A stretch of 64,000 nucleotides of DNA, taken from Bacteroidales bacterium. Its GTDB lineage: Bacteria > Bacteroidota > Bacteroidia > Bacteroidales > GCA-2748055. Of this stretch, positions 1-8,580 are shown piece by piece (position 1 is the stretch's first letter; each line of letters begins with the position of its first letter). The position numbers and the translations under genes are program-made. Where the stretch lies: assembly GCA_023138875.1 (NCBI GenBank), contig JAGLOO010000006.1, positions 1 through 64,000 on the forward strand. Reading direction: 5' to 3'. The notes under the pieces are model-generated. The model was not told the DNA's origin and ran no database searches. It saw only the letters and a program-made list of their open reading frames with translations.

Positions 1-204
1 AAAGAAAGAGACTTCATACGAAAAGAGAAAAAGAAAAAACTGAGGAATAAACGAAACCAGATTGAAGGGAAATTCGGGGAGGGGAAAAACGGAAACAGTC
101 TCAATCAAGTAAGGGCCAGGCTAAAGGATACATCAGAAAGCTGGGTAGCAGGAGTATTCTTTGTAATGAACCTGAATATGCTCTATTCGCAAATAATAGT
201 ATAG
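1..204 (+). mobile_element. 3' end of an IS5/IS1182-type transposase gene, cut by the window edge
   Basis: Frame 1 is open from base 1 to a TAG at 202-204, giving 67 residues without a start, so the ORF track misses it. The sequence IEGKFGEGK, then VRARLKDTSES, then a hydrophobic FFVMNL stretch is the usual C-terminus of IS5/IS1182-group DDE transposases. In that group it normally reads like IEGKFGxGKRRYGLxRxxARLxETSExxIAxxFLVMNL. The catalytic DDE region would lie left of the window. The match is partly degenerate (GKNGNSLNQ in place of the usual GKRRYGLxR), so this may be a decayed copy. Whether the element is intact cannot be judged here. Confidence 0.7.
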
Positions 205-519
205 GCCTGACTACAAAACACATACAATCGGCTGTATCAACTTACAACTTGGGAGAAGTATGTCCAAATGTGAAAAAGAGTGCTGTTATGTAGAATGATT
301 TCAAATAAAATAGAGTTGAGATCACTATTTTTTTACAAAGTAGTTTTGTATTAGAAATAGGAAAAATAAAGATAAATATTTGCCGGTATAACCCCTGAAT
401 ATTCCGGCATAAGTGAGCCACTTGTTCCATTTTCAATACGCCTGTCCATTATAACAATCCCCAAAATCAAGGAACTACCCTCGCTTAAACTGTTTGGTAA
501 TTCTAAAGCTAAGATCTTT
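205..519. other. Intergenic stretch, probably insertion-sequence debris
   Basis: No convincing gene is visible between the transposase stop and the end of the methionine-synthesis gene. The region is AT-rich. Around 395-435 it carries a segment which, read on the minus strand, begins AAGTGGCTCACTTATGCCGG. That resembles the non-coding GTGGCTCA...CCGGAAT segments I associate with IS21-type elements in Bacteroidota. This is recalled similarity only. The 64-aa minus ORF at 242-436 has low-complexity hydrophobic content and is not supported. Confidence 0.3.
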
Positions 520-2358
520 TTATGATAATATCTTTTCGGCTACCTGTAAAGCCAGTGGATACCGTCCAAAGGGTGCGCTAACCTGGATACCATGCACAAA
601 TGAAAGCACCCTGTCAACCATGGTCTGGGCAATCTCGATCCCTGCCTTTAACTGATCCTCTTTGGTCTCATACTGTGCAATCTGTTCAATCACCGAATCG
701 GGTACAAATACTCCGGGTACTTCATTTTTCATAAATTCGGCATTGCGAAGGCTTACCAGGGGCCAGATCCCTGCAATAAGGAAAAGATCATCCAGTTCGA
801 TCTTTTCAAGGAACGACTCCAGTGAAGCAATATCAAAAACAGGCTGGGTGATGACGTACTCGGCTCCGGCTCTCTTTTTCATCTCGAACCTGTGGATCTC
901 ATTCTCCAGGTTCACACTGTTGGGATCCACTCCAACCCCCGTAAAGAAACCGGTGGGCGCACCTATCAGCTTTTCGCCCACATCTATACCGTGGTTCAGG
1001 TTACTGATCAAATGGACCAGTCCAATGGCATCTATATCAAAAACCGCCGTAGCCTGTGGATAATCACCGATCATGGGCGGATCTCCTGTAATTGCAAGAA
1101 TATTCTTGATACCCAAGGCAGTAGCACCGAGCAGATCCGATTGCATGCCCAGTAAATTGCGATCCCGGCAGGTATAATGAATGACAGTCTCTATACCCAC
1201 CTGGTTTTGCAACAATACAGCAAGGGCCAGTCCGGTCATCCGGGCTGAGGCCCTGGGACCATCAGGTATATTGATGGCATCCACCTTGCTTTCCAGCAAT
1301 AGTCTTGCCCCCTCCAGGGGTTTCCGGATATCTGTGCTCCGCGGAGGGACCATCTCCACCAGTACTACCCGTTTGCCCGATGTAAGTTTTTTAGAGATAT
1401 TTGATTTTTCCTCCACAGGTACAGGATCAGGCAGTGGTTCTTCTGTGACCGGCTTGACCCCGATCTTGATGGAATGCTGGATCCTGGTCTGCTTCATGGC
1501 AAGTGCATTGGCCATTTTACTGATATGTTCAGGGGTGGTACCGCAGCATCCTCCCAGCACCCTTACACCCTTTTCAATAAACCTTTTTGTATACACAGAG
1601 AAATAATCAGGCGTGCTCATGTAGATCATTCTTCCGTCTGTATACTGGGGGCGACCGGCGTTGGGCATGATGCAAAGTGGACGGTCGGATATTTTACTCA
1701 TGCTTTCCACAAAATCCAGCATGGATTTGGGGCCGACCGTACAGTTCAATCCTATTACCGTGGCTTCAGTGTTGACCAGCCGGAATGTCACATCATCAAG
1801 ATCAACTCCATACCTGGTCTTACCATCTTCACCCACGGTCATCATGGCTATCACCGGCAGGTCGCTGACACTACGTATGGCTTTGATGGCCTGTTCCATT
1901 TCCCTGATATCCTGAATGGTCTCAAGTATAAACAGATCAACTCCACCCTGTCTCAGGAATCCGGCCTGTTCAGCATAGACTTCAAAAACCTCTTCCAGTG
2001 TGGCATCCCCCCAGGGTTCAATTTCCACACCACCGGGTCCCATGGAACCCGCCACGTAAGCATTTTCCTCAGCAGCTTCCCTGGCCAGTGAAACGCCGGT
2101 CTGGTTGATCCTTTCAATTTGATCATACAGGTTGTGCGATTTCAGTTTAAAACGGTTGGCTCCGTAGGTATTGGTCTCGATTACTCTTGATCCGGCCCTC
2201 ACGTACTCTTCATGAATTGTTTTAATCAGGTCGGGTCGTGAAAGGTTAAGTTCATCATAACACTTGTCTATAAAAACACCTTTTTCATAGATAAGTGATC
2301 CCATGGCACCATCAAGCAGTACCAGGTTATCTTTCAAATATTCCTCGAATGATATCAT
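520..2358 (-). CDS. Bifunctional homocysteine S-methyltransferase / methylenetetrahydrofolate reductase
   Basis: This 612-aa cytosolic protein joins two methionine-pathway domains, the arrangement of Bacillus YitJ. Residues 1 to about 290 form a homocysteine S-methyltransferase TIM barrel. It opens with LLDGAMGS and has the three zinc-thiolate cysteines: Cys206 in GLNCTVGP and Cys271-Cys272 in GGCCGTTP. Residues from about 330 to the end form a MetF-type flavin reductase (VEMVPPRS, ITGDPP, QPVFD). The expected role is to reduce 5,10-methylene-THF to 5-methyl-THF and to methylate homocysteine to methionine; the methyl donor cannot be read from sequence. The start is a clean ATG. It lies 23 bp downstream of a sulfatase gene on the same strand and could be co-transcribed, although the functions are unrelated. 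Confidence 0.92.
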   Translation of the reverse strand: MISFEEYLKDNLVLLDGAMGSLIYEKGVFIDKCYDELNLSRPDLIKTIHEEYVRAGSRVIETNTYGANRFKLKSHNLYDQIERINQTGVSLAREAAEENAYVAGSMGPGGVEIEPWGDATLEEVFEVYAEQAGFLRQGGVDLFILETIQDIREMEQAIKAIRSVSDLPVIAMMTVGEDGKTRYGVDLDDVTFRLVNTEATVIGLNCTVGPKSMLDFVESMSKISDRPLCIMPNAGRPQYTDGRMIYMSTPDYFSVYTKRFIEKGVRVLGGCCGTTPEHISKMANALAMKQTRIQHSIKIGVKPVTEEPLPDPVPVEEKSNISKKLTSGKRVVLVEMVPPRSTDIRKPLEGARLLLESKVDAINIPDGPRASARMTGLALAVLLQNQVGIETVIHYTCRDRNLLGMQSDLLGATALGIKNILAITGDPPMIGDYPQATAVFDIDAIGLVHLISNLNHGIDVGEKLIGAPTGFFTGVGVDPNSVNLENEIHRFEMKKRAGAEYVITQPVFDIASLESFLEKIELDDLFLIAGIWPLVSLRNAEFMKNEVPGVFVPDSVIEQIAQYETKEDQLKAGIEIAQTMVDRVLSFVHGIQVSAPFGRYPLALQVAEKILS

Positions 2359-2381
2359 CTTCTTCTGTCTATTGAAACTGA

Positions 2382-4259
2382 CTAATTCTCCCTATTTATA
2401 TATTCTAGTCTCCTCTGCACCAAATCCTGTTTTAATACCTCCGAAGATAACAGGTTTTTGTCCAGATCAAACTGGTATCGGAACGGACCATCCATGAGCA
2501 GAACCACCGAATTCAGTATTAAAGTTGCTTCAATGTCATCTGCTGTTTTCTGCACTGCCTCTGAAATCACCCTGACCGGATCTTCAACTCCAACCAGGCC
2601 AAGGAATTCTGCTGCCCGTGTACGGATCAGCAGGTTTTCACTTTCAAGAAATTCCTTTGCTGTATCATAGAATGGTTCTGCTTCTGTTCCAAAACAGCTG
2701 CATACAATCAATCCCCAGTAGTTCTTCCAGGGATTGTCAGCATCAAGTGATGCCTTTATCCCCTGTCTTGCATCCTTGAATGGAAGAAGGCTCAGGTCTG
2801 CTATATCAATGAGTTCAGCTATCTCCTGCTGATGTTCCCGACCAAAAACAACAGGATTTTCAAATGCCTCTTTTTGCAGCTCACTTTCAGGATAGAAGCT
2901 CAGATCGGGCATCCCTTTTGCCCAGTTTGTAAGTGTGTTTCTCAACTCCAGCAGGATATCTTGGTGTGCAGGATCTGCAGCAAGGTCTTTGGTCTCATAG
3001 GGATCGGCTTCAAGATCATACAGCTCTTCGGCACCTCTGGGCTCAAAAAAGTGCCGTTGTATCCCGCTCAGCTCTCCCGCATAAAACATATTCCGCCACT
3101 CCTTGAACGCAAGGCATCTGTACCTGTAGAAATTATGCAGGCCATCCGGATTGAAAGGCTGGTAATTGCGTATGTATTTGTAATTGCCTTTCCTCATGGT
3201 CCTGACAAGATCATATTTCTCATCAAACCGGTCAGCATAACCGAACGTAACCTCCCTGTCATCCACCTGCTTCGATGAAATGCATTTTCCCAGGAAAGGC
3301 TCCCCGTCAATACCCTCCGGGATATTAACTCCTGCCAATTCCAGCAGGGTTGGTCCAAAATCAATGAAGCTGACAAATCCATCTGTCTTCGCTCCTCTTT
3401 TGAAATCCACCAGGTGTTTGAACTTCTCCGGGATCCTGACCACAAGGGGTACATGTAATCCGCTTTCACAGGCATATCCCTTGCTTCCTGGCAGCACTCC
3501 TCCATGGTCCCCGAAATAGAAGATAAAAGTGGCCTCAAGCAATCCGTCCTCCTCCAGCTGTCTCATTACATTTCCAACAATGGTATCCACCGCCAGGATC
3601 TTATCCCGGTAATAAGCGCCGGTAAAACGGAATAATTCTGTATCGGGATGGCAGGGAAATACAAATACCGAATCAGGATCAGTAACCGGCTTGTAGGTTG
3701 CCATTAGCTCTTCCTTGAAATGGAGCCTGCTTTCATGGGATACCGGATGGGATTCCTTGTGAAAAAAGGGTTGTCCCTCTTCCCTGTTATGCCAGTGGGC
3801 CATTTTTGAGGATTCATCCCAGACTCCCTCGTTTTTCCTGTAATTGTAGTCTTCCTTGCTGTTGTTGGTGGTATAGTACCCTGCGTTTCTCAGGTAGGTG
3901 GGAAACATTTCAATTCCCTCCGGCATGGGCACTATTGTTGATTTCCTGTGGTACTGTGTCCCGGTCCGCGGAGCATAACATGAGGAGATCAGGGTCGATC
4001 GGGCCACACTGCAAACCGGTGCATTGGAGAATGCCCTAGTAAACAGGATCCCGTCCCCTGCCATATTTTCAATATTGGGGGCAGCAATGCCATTTGGATC
4101 GAACAATGCCATGTAATGCTTTGAATTGTCTTCCGAGATGATCCAGATAAAATTGGGTGATTCCTGCCGGGATCCCTCTGCAGGTCCGCAGCCTGAAAAA
4201 AAGGCAGTCAGCAATATCAAAGACGTTGCCAATAATCCGGTAATTTGTTGTTTGGTCAT
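2382..4259 (-). CDS. Lipoprotein sulfatase with a variant active-site signature
   Basis: A 625-aa protein of the type I (formylglycine-dependent) sulfatase family. An N-terminal signal with lipobox FSGC puts the mature lipid-anchored Cys at 24, so it should be periplasmic or surface-exposed. The catalytic Cys is Cys83 in CSVAR. The family consensus is C-x-P/A-x-R, so Val at the third position is unusual. The first metal-ligand site reads SEDNS rather than the common DD. The sulfatase core runs to about residue 470. About 130 further residues contain helical, HEAT-like text (EFLGLVGVEDP) and may be a scaffold. Its substrate is presumably a sulfated glycan but cannot be named. The gene lies 19 bp after a second sulfatase in the CE15-sulfatase-sulfatase run. 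No maturase is in the window. Confidence 0.85.
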   Translation of the reverse strand: MTKQQITGLLATSLILLTAFFSGCGPAEGSRQESPNFIWIISEDNSKHYMALFDPNGIAAPNIENMAGDGILFTRAFSNAPVCSVARSTLISSCYAPRTGTQYHRKSTIVPMPEGIEMFPTYLRNAGYYTTNNSKEDYNYRKNEGVWDESSKMAHWHNREEGQPFFHKESHPVSHESRLHFKEELMATYKPVTDPDSVFVFPCHPDTELFRFTGAYYRDKILAVDTIVGNVMRQLEEDGLLEATFIFYFGDHGGVLPGSKGYACESGLHVPLVVRIPEKFKHLVDFKRGAKTDGFVSFIDFGPTLLELAGVNIPEGIDGEPFLGKCISSKQVDDREVTFGYADRFDEKYDLVRTMRKGNYKYIRNYQPFNPDGLHNFYRYRCLAFKEWRNMFYAGELSGIQRHFFEPRGAEELYDLEADPYETKDLAADPAHQDILLELRNTLTNWAKGMPDLSFYPESELQKEAFENPVVFGREHQQEIAELIDIADLSLLPFKDARQGIKASLDADNPWKNYWGLIVCSCFGTEAEPFYDTAKEFLESENLLIRTRAAEFLGLVGVEDPVRVISEAVQKTADDIEATLILNSVVLLMDGPFRYQFDLDKNLLSSEVLKQDLVQRRLEYINREN

Positions 4260-4278
4260 TCTTTGATGTTTCTAATTC

Positions 4279-5745
4279 TCATCTGGTGGATCCATCTCTT
4301 CTCACCGGGTAACCGGCTCCCATCTCACGAAGCATGCGATGCATCTCTTGCCTCAGCGAGTCAGCCTTCTCAGAGAACTCCCCCGAAAGATCTTTTTTCT
4401 CTCCCGGATCGTAGGTTAAGTTATATAATTCAATAGTTTCACTTTCATAGAATTCAATGAGTTTCCATTGATTGTCCCTGATGGCCGAGCCTGGTCGCCA
4501 GGTGGAGCCGTGGTAATGGGGGTAGTGCCATACCAGCATCCTCTCATCCGATCTCTCCGGGTCCCTTAAATACGGAACCAGGCTCTTCCCGTCCAGGTGT
4601 TGGTCTGCCGGGAAACCAATGCGTGCAAGATCCAGCAGTGTGGGATAAAAATCCATACTGATGGCTGGTTGATGGCATTCTGAACCTGCATGCTTAATTC
4701 TTGGGAAACGGATCAGTAATGGCACACGGATCCCTCCTTCATAGCACCATCCCTTCCCTGCTCTGAGTGGCAGCACCGATGTGGGACCGGCAGTTCTCAT
4801 GGTAGTTAATCCTCCATTATCTGAAGTGAACACCACCACCGTATTGTCCAGTATTCCTTTCTCCTCAAGCTTTTTGATCACCCTGCCCACATTGGTATCC
4901 ATGGACCGGATCATGGCTGCATATTTCGGATCGCTTTGGTTAACTCGGGTGCTTCCCAAATGCTCCCTGCGGATTACCATTTTACCGCTGTCGGGCAACG
5001 ACATACTTTTCTGAAAGTACAGATCATCATACGCATCACAGCCCTGGATGGGCGTATGTACTGTGTAATAGGCCAGGAAAAGGAAAAACGGTGCTTTCCC
5101 TGCTGATTCAATGAAATGAAGGGACTCATCGGTAAGTCTGTCGGTCAGATATTCTCCATCAGGACCATCCTCAAGTGTAGGATTTCCGTAGGGTGAATAA
5201 TATCTGTTTCCTGTTGGAAAGTACGGAGACCCCTTGTAATTCCCACCTTTGTTCGTATCAAATCCCTGTGCCAAAGGCCAGAATGCCTCCGACTCTCCAA
5301 GGTGCCATTTCCCGGCAAAAAAAGTTTTATAACCTTGCTCCTTAAATGCTTCTGCCATTGTTATCTCCTCCAGTGGCAGGTCGTGTATATCTTCCGGTGT
5401 AACCAGCTGCGGTTCCTCGGCCCATTCAGCTGACATACCCGGGATCCAATCAGTTATATTCACACGCACCGGATGTTTGCCAGTCATGATCGCAGCCCTT
5501 GTCGGGGAGCAGACCGGTGAAGCAGCATAGGCGTTTGTAAATCGAATGGATTGTAAAGCCAGTTCATCCAGGTTGGGGGTATCATAAAATGTACTTCCAT
5601 AACACCCCAGGTCTGTCCATCCCAGGTCATCAACCAGTATGAATATCACATTGGGTTTTTCAATCCTGTCGCATGCAAGAAGGAAAACCACTGCGGTAAG
5701 CAGAAGGATTTTCGAATTACCCGCATTGAATCGTCTGTTTCTCAT
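4279..5745 (-). CDS. Lipoprotein arylsulfatase-type sulfatase, canonical active site
   Basis: A 488-aa S1-type sulfatase. The lipoprotein signal ends in LLAC with lipid Cys25. The metal-binding pair is in VDDLG (Asp39-Asp40). Formylglycine is made at Cys79 in the perfect signature CSPTR followed by AAIMTGK. Further family marks are GKWHLG, the catalytic His in YTVHTPIQG, and the metal ligands in FTSDNGG. It is expected to hydrolyse a sulfate ester on a polysaccharide or glycosaminoglycan outside the inner membrane. The gene sits 16 bp downstream of the CE15 esterase and 19 bp upstream of the other sulfatase, which suggests joint attack on a sulfated, uronic-acid-containing glycan. The specific linkage is not inferable. 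Confidence 0.9.
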   Translation of the reverse strand: MRNRRFNAGNSKILLLTAVVFLLACDRIEKPNVIFILVDDLGWTDLGCYGSTFYDTPNLDELALQSIRFTNAYAASPVCSPTRAAIMTGKHPVRVNITDWIPGMSAEWAEEPQLVTPEDIHDLPLEEITMAEAFKEQGYKTFFAGKWHLGESEAFWPLAQGFDTNKGGNYKGSPYFPTGNRYYSPYGNPTLEDGPDGEYLTDRLTDESLHFIESAGKAPFFLFLAYYTVHTPIQGCDAYDDLYFQKSMSLPDSGKMVIRREHLGSTRVNQSDPKYAAMIRSMDTNVGRVIKKLEEKGILDNTVVVFTSDNGGLTTMRTAGPTSVLPLRAGKGWCYEGGIRVPLLIRFPRIKHAGSECHQPAISMDFYPTLLDLARIGFPADQHLDGKSLVPYLRDPERSDERMLVWHYPHYHGSTWRPGSAIRDNQWKLIEFYESETIELYNLTYDPGEKKDLSGEFSEKADSLRQEMHRMLREMGAGYPVRRDGSTR

Positions 5746-5761
5746 CTGTTATGCATTTATG

Positions 5762-7057
5762 TTAATTAACCGAAAAATACTGATCTGCAAAATTCAGGTA
5801 TTGCTCCCAGTCATACCGGGTAAGGTCATGCTTGCCCGTCCTGATATGGTATCCCAGTTTTCCGGACCATAATGGATGATCTGTTTCAGGTAGTTGATCA
5901 TTCTCCATGACTTTTTCACCATATAAGCCATAGACTCCGCCGGCATAAAAAAGGGAAAGATATTCACCATGTGGATCTGCCCAAAGATCATCTTCAGCGC
6001 TTGCTACATAGAGTGGACGGGGAGCCATCAATGCCACCAGCATATGCTGGTCCACAGGTAGCTCAGCTTCATTGTCGCTATAATCATGAAACCCGGAGGC
6101 GAACCAGTGTGGGAAACTGCTGTTGATATCTGTAACCCTTTCCCCATATGCCCTCCTGGACAAAGCTGCTCCACCACATCCTGAATTGTTAGAGATCACC
6201 AGTGAAAACCTTTCATCCTGCGCACCTGCCCAGAGCGACGTCTTACCCAGCCGTGAATGACCTAAGACAGCTACCCGTCCATGGTCCACATCAGGATCGG
6301 TTTCAAAATAGTCCATTGCCCTGGAAAGGCCCCAGGCCCACGCAGCAATAGATCCCCATGCTTCCGGATCGCGTTCAGAACCATTCTCAGGGAACAACCG
6401 GTGGATCCCGTTCCTGAAACCATCATCGAAATCCGGGTCAATATCGCCGTAATAGATGGTTGCCAATCCGTACCCCCTGGACAGGATCAGCTCTACCGGC
6501 CACCTATGAGCCCTGACTCCCCTTGATCCGGGTACGGCCCTGTTTTCCAATATTCCAAATGTTTCATTGTTCCTGATCCAGCTGTCAGTCAGGCTGATCT
6601 GCTCATCGGAATGGATGGTATGGTTCCCGTAAAAATTCAAACCAAGGAAAAGGGGTACAGGACCGGTTAAATCCACAGGAAGGTAGATGAGGATAGTGAA
6701 TGTGAGTGTATCCGGACCATTACTGACATGTACAGCCACCTCTTTCTGAACAGCAGAACCATCCAGAGCATTCCTGTCAAGCAATTTTACCTCTTGGCTT
6801 ATGTTTACTTTTGCCTGTGGAGCGTTACCATACACATGATCCCTGAACAATTCAAGGATCTCCTCCCTCCTGATCTCCTTCCATTGTTCAGAGGATTCGA
6901 TGGCTGTTCCGTGATTGCTCACCAGGGCTTCCGGAAGCGGAGCAAAAGTAAGCGGCTCCGATTCTGTTTGGTTCTGCGCAATTGTCGAATGTATGATCAT
7001 GCATTGAATGGCCAGGATGAGGAAGATTTTTCCCGGCAATTGTCTGGCAGTTGTCAT
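5762..7057 (-). CDS. Exported CE15 glucuronoyl-esterase-like hydrolase
   Basis: An alpha/beta hydrolase of carbohydrate esterase family 15, which cleaves esters on glucuronic-acid residues. The nucleophile elbow is GHSRLGKT, the CE15 GxSRxG form. It is followed by LWAGAQDERF and NNSGCGGAALSRR. The strand before the acidic region reads MAPRPLYVASAEDDLWADP, and the likely catalytic His is in RTGKHDLTRYDW. The ORF opens at 7087, but the ATG at 7057 gives a cleaner signal peptide ending STIAQ, so I use it (431 aa). It is the first gene of the sulfatase run. Bacterial CE15 members can have broad ester specificity, so a lignin-carbohydrate role should not be assumed. Confidence 0.87.
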   Translation of the reverse strand: MTTARQLPGKIFLILAIQCMIIHSTIAQNQTESEPLTFAPLPEALVSNHGTAIESSEQWKEIRREEILELFRDHVYGNAPQAKVNISQEVKLLDRNALDGSAVQKEVAVHVSNGPDTLTFTILIYLPVDLTGPVPLFLGLNFYGNHTIHSDEQISLTDSWIRNNETFGILENRAVPGSRGVRAHRWPVELILSRGYGLATIYYGDIDPDFDDGFRNGIHRLFPENGSERDPEAWGSIAAWAWGLSRAMDYFETDPDVDHGRVAVLGHSRLGKTSLWAGAQDERFSLVISNNSGCGGAALSRRAYGERVTDINSSFPHWFASGFHDYSDNEAELPVDQHMLVALMAPRPLYVASAEDDLWADPHGEYLSLFYAGGVYGLYGEKVMENDQLPETDHPLWSGKLGYHIRTGKHDLTRYDWEQYLNFADQYFSVN

Positions 7058-7104
7058 GATCTTAAAATAACAAAACCTTAACTTCATAACAAAAAGAAAA
7101 TGAA

Positions 7105-7112
7105 CAAAAATA
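7105..7112 (-). promoter_or_regulatory. Candidate -7 element of a Bacteroidota promoter for the esterase/sulfatase operon
   Basis: The minus strand reads TATTTTTG here, matching the Bacteroidota -7 consensus TAnnTTTG. It lies 48 bp upstream of the chosen esterase start. About 20 bp further upstream is a T-rich GTTTTA that could act as a weak -33 element. The consensus is short and AT-rich, so chance matches are common. There is no transcription-start evidence. Confidence 0.4.
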
Positions 7113-7143
7113 AGCTGAACGGGTCAGCAGATAAAACACATGT

Positions 7144-8379
7144 ATGAGATCATTCGTTATTTTCTCCATCCTCACCCTCTTCATCCTGGCCATGGACCTC
7201 TATGGATTCAGGGGCTTACAGCATCTGTTATCCCCTCATATCGAAGGAAACAGGCTTTTCACCCTGGTGTTCTGGGGCATTACCCTGATCATGATTACTG
7301 CCCTGTTGTGGGCGGGATCCCAGTTCCAGAACATGCGGGATCCATCCCGGTTTTTTGGTGTGATGGTGGTCATGGGTATATTCCTGATGTTCTATGTACC
7401 CAAACTCATGTTCAATGTTACCCAGCTGCTGGGTGATATTGCAGTGGTATTGACCCGGCTCTTCAATTCAAATGCCGAGGTTGGATCGCTCAGGAACTAC
7501 TTTCTTATACCAGGTTTCGTGATCGGGATCCTGCTCTTTATAGGTTTTGGCATGGGAATGATCTGGGGAAGGACCCACGTGAAAATCTTCAGAGAAAAAC
7601 TGGAAATTGCGGGCCTGCCTGAGTCCTTTGAAGGAATAAAAATTGTTCAGCTTTCCGATTTCCACCTGGCAGGTTTCCATCACCATCCAGATCACATTGC
7701 CCAGGTAGTAGAAAAGGTAAACCAGCTGGAACCTGATCTGGTTCTGTTTACTGGTGATATGGTCCACAATTTTTCTGAAGAGATGGATCCGTTTGTGGAT
7801 ATCCTGGGAAGGTTGAAGGCTCCCCTGGGAAAGTACGCAGTGTTGGGCAACCACGATTACGGGCACTACTATAATTGGGACTCCAGTGCCGAAGAGGAAA
7901 CCAACCTGGAGCGGGTGAAGGATCAGATCAGGGCCGCCGGATTTGATCTGCTGATGAATGAGCACCGCACCATTACACTCAATGGCCACTCCATCGAATT
8001 GATAGGTGTTGAAAACTGGGGCAAACCGCCGTTCCCTCAAAAAGGCGACCTTGCAAATGCCCTTGCTGGTACTGACCCCGGGCTGGTGAAGATCCTGCTT
8101 TCACACGATCCGTCCCACTGGAACATCCAGGTTAAAGGGAAGGAAAGCATTTCTTTAACACTTTCCGGTCATACCCACGGCATGCAGTTCGGTTTCGAGA
8201 TCGGTAATTTCAGGTGGAGTCCCTCACGCTGGACCTATGAACACTGGGCAGGACTTTACAGGGAAAACGGACAGTACCTTTATGTGAACAGGGGACTTGG
8301 CTATACAGGATTCCCCGGCCGGGTGGGCATCCGCCCCGAAATCACCCTTATCACCCTTATCACCCTTATCAGTGAATAG
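7144..8379 (+). CDS. Membrane-anchored calcineurin-like metallophosphoesterase
   Basis: A 411-aa protein with about four N-terminal membrane segments (residues 1-150) followed by a metallophosphoesterase domain of the YkuE/YaeI type. The dinuclear-metal motifs appear in order: LSDFHLAG, FTGDMVHN, GNHDYGHY, LLSHDPSHW and LSGHTHGMQFG. Its active site probably faces the periplasm. Candidate substrates include lipid phosphoesters or UDP-lipid intermediates, but none can be assigned. It is transcribed divergently from the esterase/sulfatase group across a gap of about 56 bp. The C-terminus is extended by a repeat-encoded ITLITLITLISE tail that is unlikely to belong to the core fold. Confidence 0.85.
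   Translation: MRSFVIFSILTLFILAMDLYGFRGLQHLLSPHIEGNRLFTLVFWGITLIMITALLWAGSQFQNMRDPSRFFGVMVVMGIFLMFYVPKLMFNVTQLLGDIAVVLTRLFNSNAEVGSLRNYFLIPGFVIGILLFIGFGMGMIWGRTHVKIFREKLEIAGLPESFEGIKIVQLSDFHLAGFHHHPDHIAQVVEKVNQLEPDLVLFTGDMVHNFSEEMDPFVDILGRLKAPLGKYAVLGNHDYGHYYNWDSSAEEETNLERVKDQIRAAGFDLLMNEHRTITLNGHSIELIGVENWGKPPFPQKGDLANALAGTDPGLVKILLSHDPSHWNIQVKGKESISLTLSGHTHGMQFGFEIGNFRWSPSRWTYEHWAGLYRENGQYLYVNRGLGYTGFPGRVGIRPEITLITLITLISE
8341..8370 (+). repeat. Nine-base tandem repeat (ATCACCCTT) in the end of the metallophosphoesterase gene
   Basis: Three full copies of ATCACCCTT and a partial fourth (ATC) end six bases before the stop. They encode ITL repeats. The unit is a multiple of three, so copy-number change alters tail length without a frameshift. 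The opposite strand reads as DKGDKGD, which explains the spurious ORF there. Confidence 0.9.
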
Positions 8380-8580
8380 TCTGAGAGAGCAGACTTCAAT
8401 GGCGATTTGCTTTACTATTTTCAACATTTCCTTGCCTAACAAACGTGCTCCGGAAAAACGTACTTCGTTATATTCTTCCAGTAAATGCAGATTTTCTTCG
8501 AGGTAAAAACACAATCATATTTGCAATAGGTGTTGATATAAGCTTCCAGGAATCATCTTCCAGCCTGAAAAATCTGATCT

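Noticed and set aside
242-436. 64-aa minus-strand ORF
   Set aside because: Low-complexity hydrophobic translation in an IS-debris region with no family resemblance or neighbour support.
1474-2091. 205-aa plus ORF inside the methyltransferase/MTHFR gene
   Set aside because: Antisense shadow of a strongly supported gene; the translation has no domain-like features.
8224-8514. 96-aa minus ORF with DKGDKGD
   Set aside because: It begins at a TTG, its C-terminal half is the antisense of the metallophosphoesterase repeat tail, and it has no ribosome-binding site. The first 45 residues look protein-like, but support is too weak.
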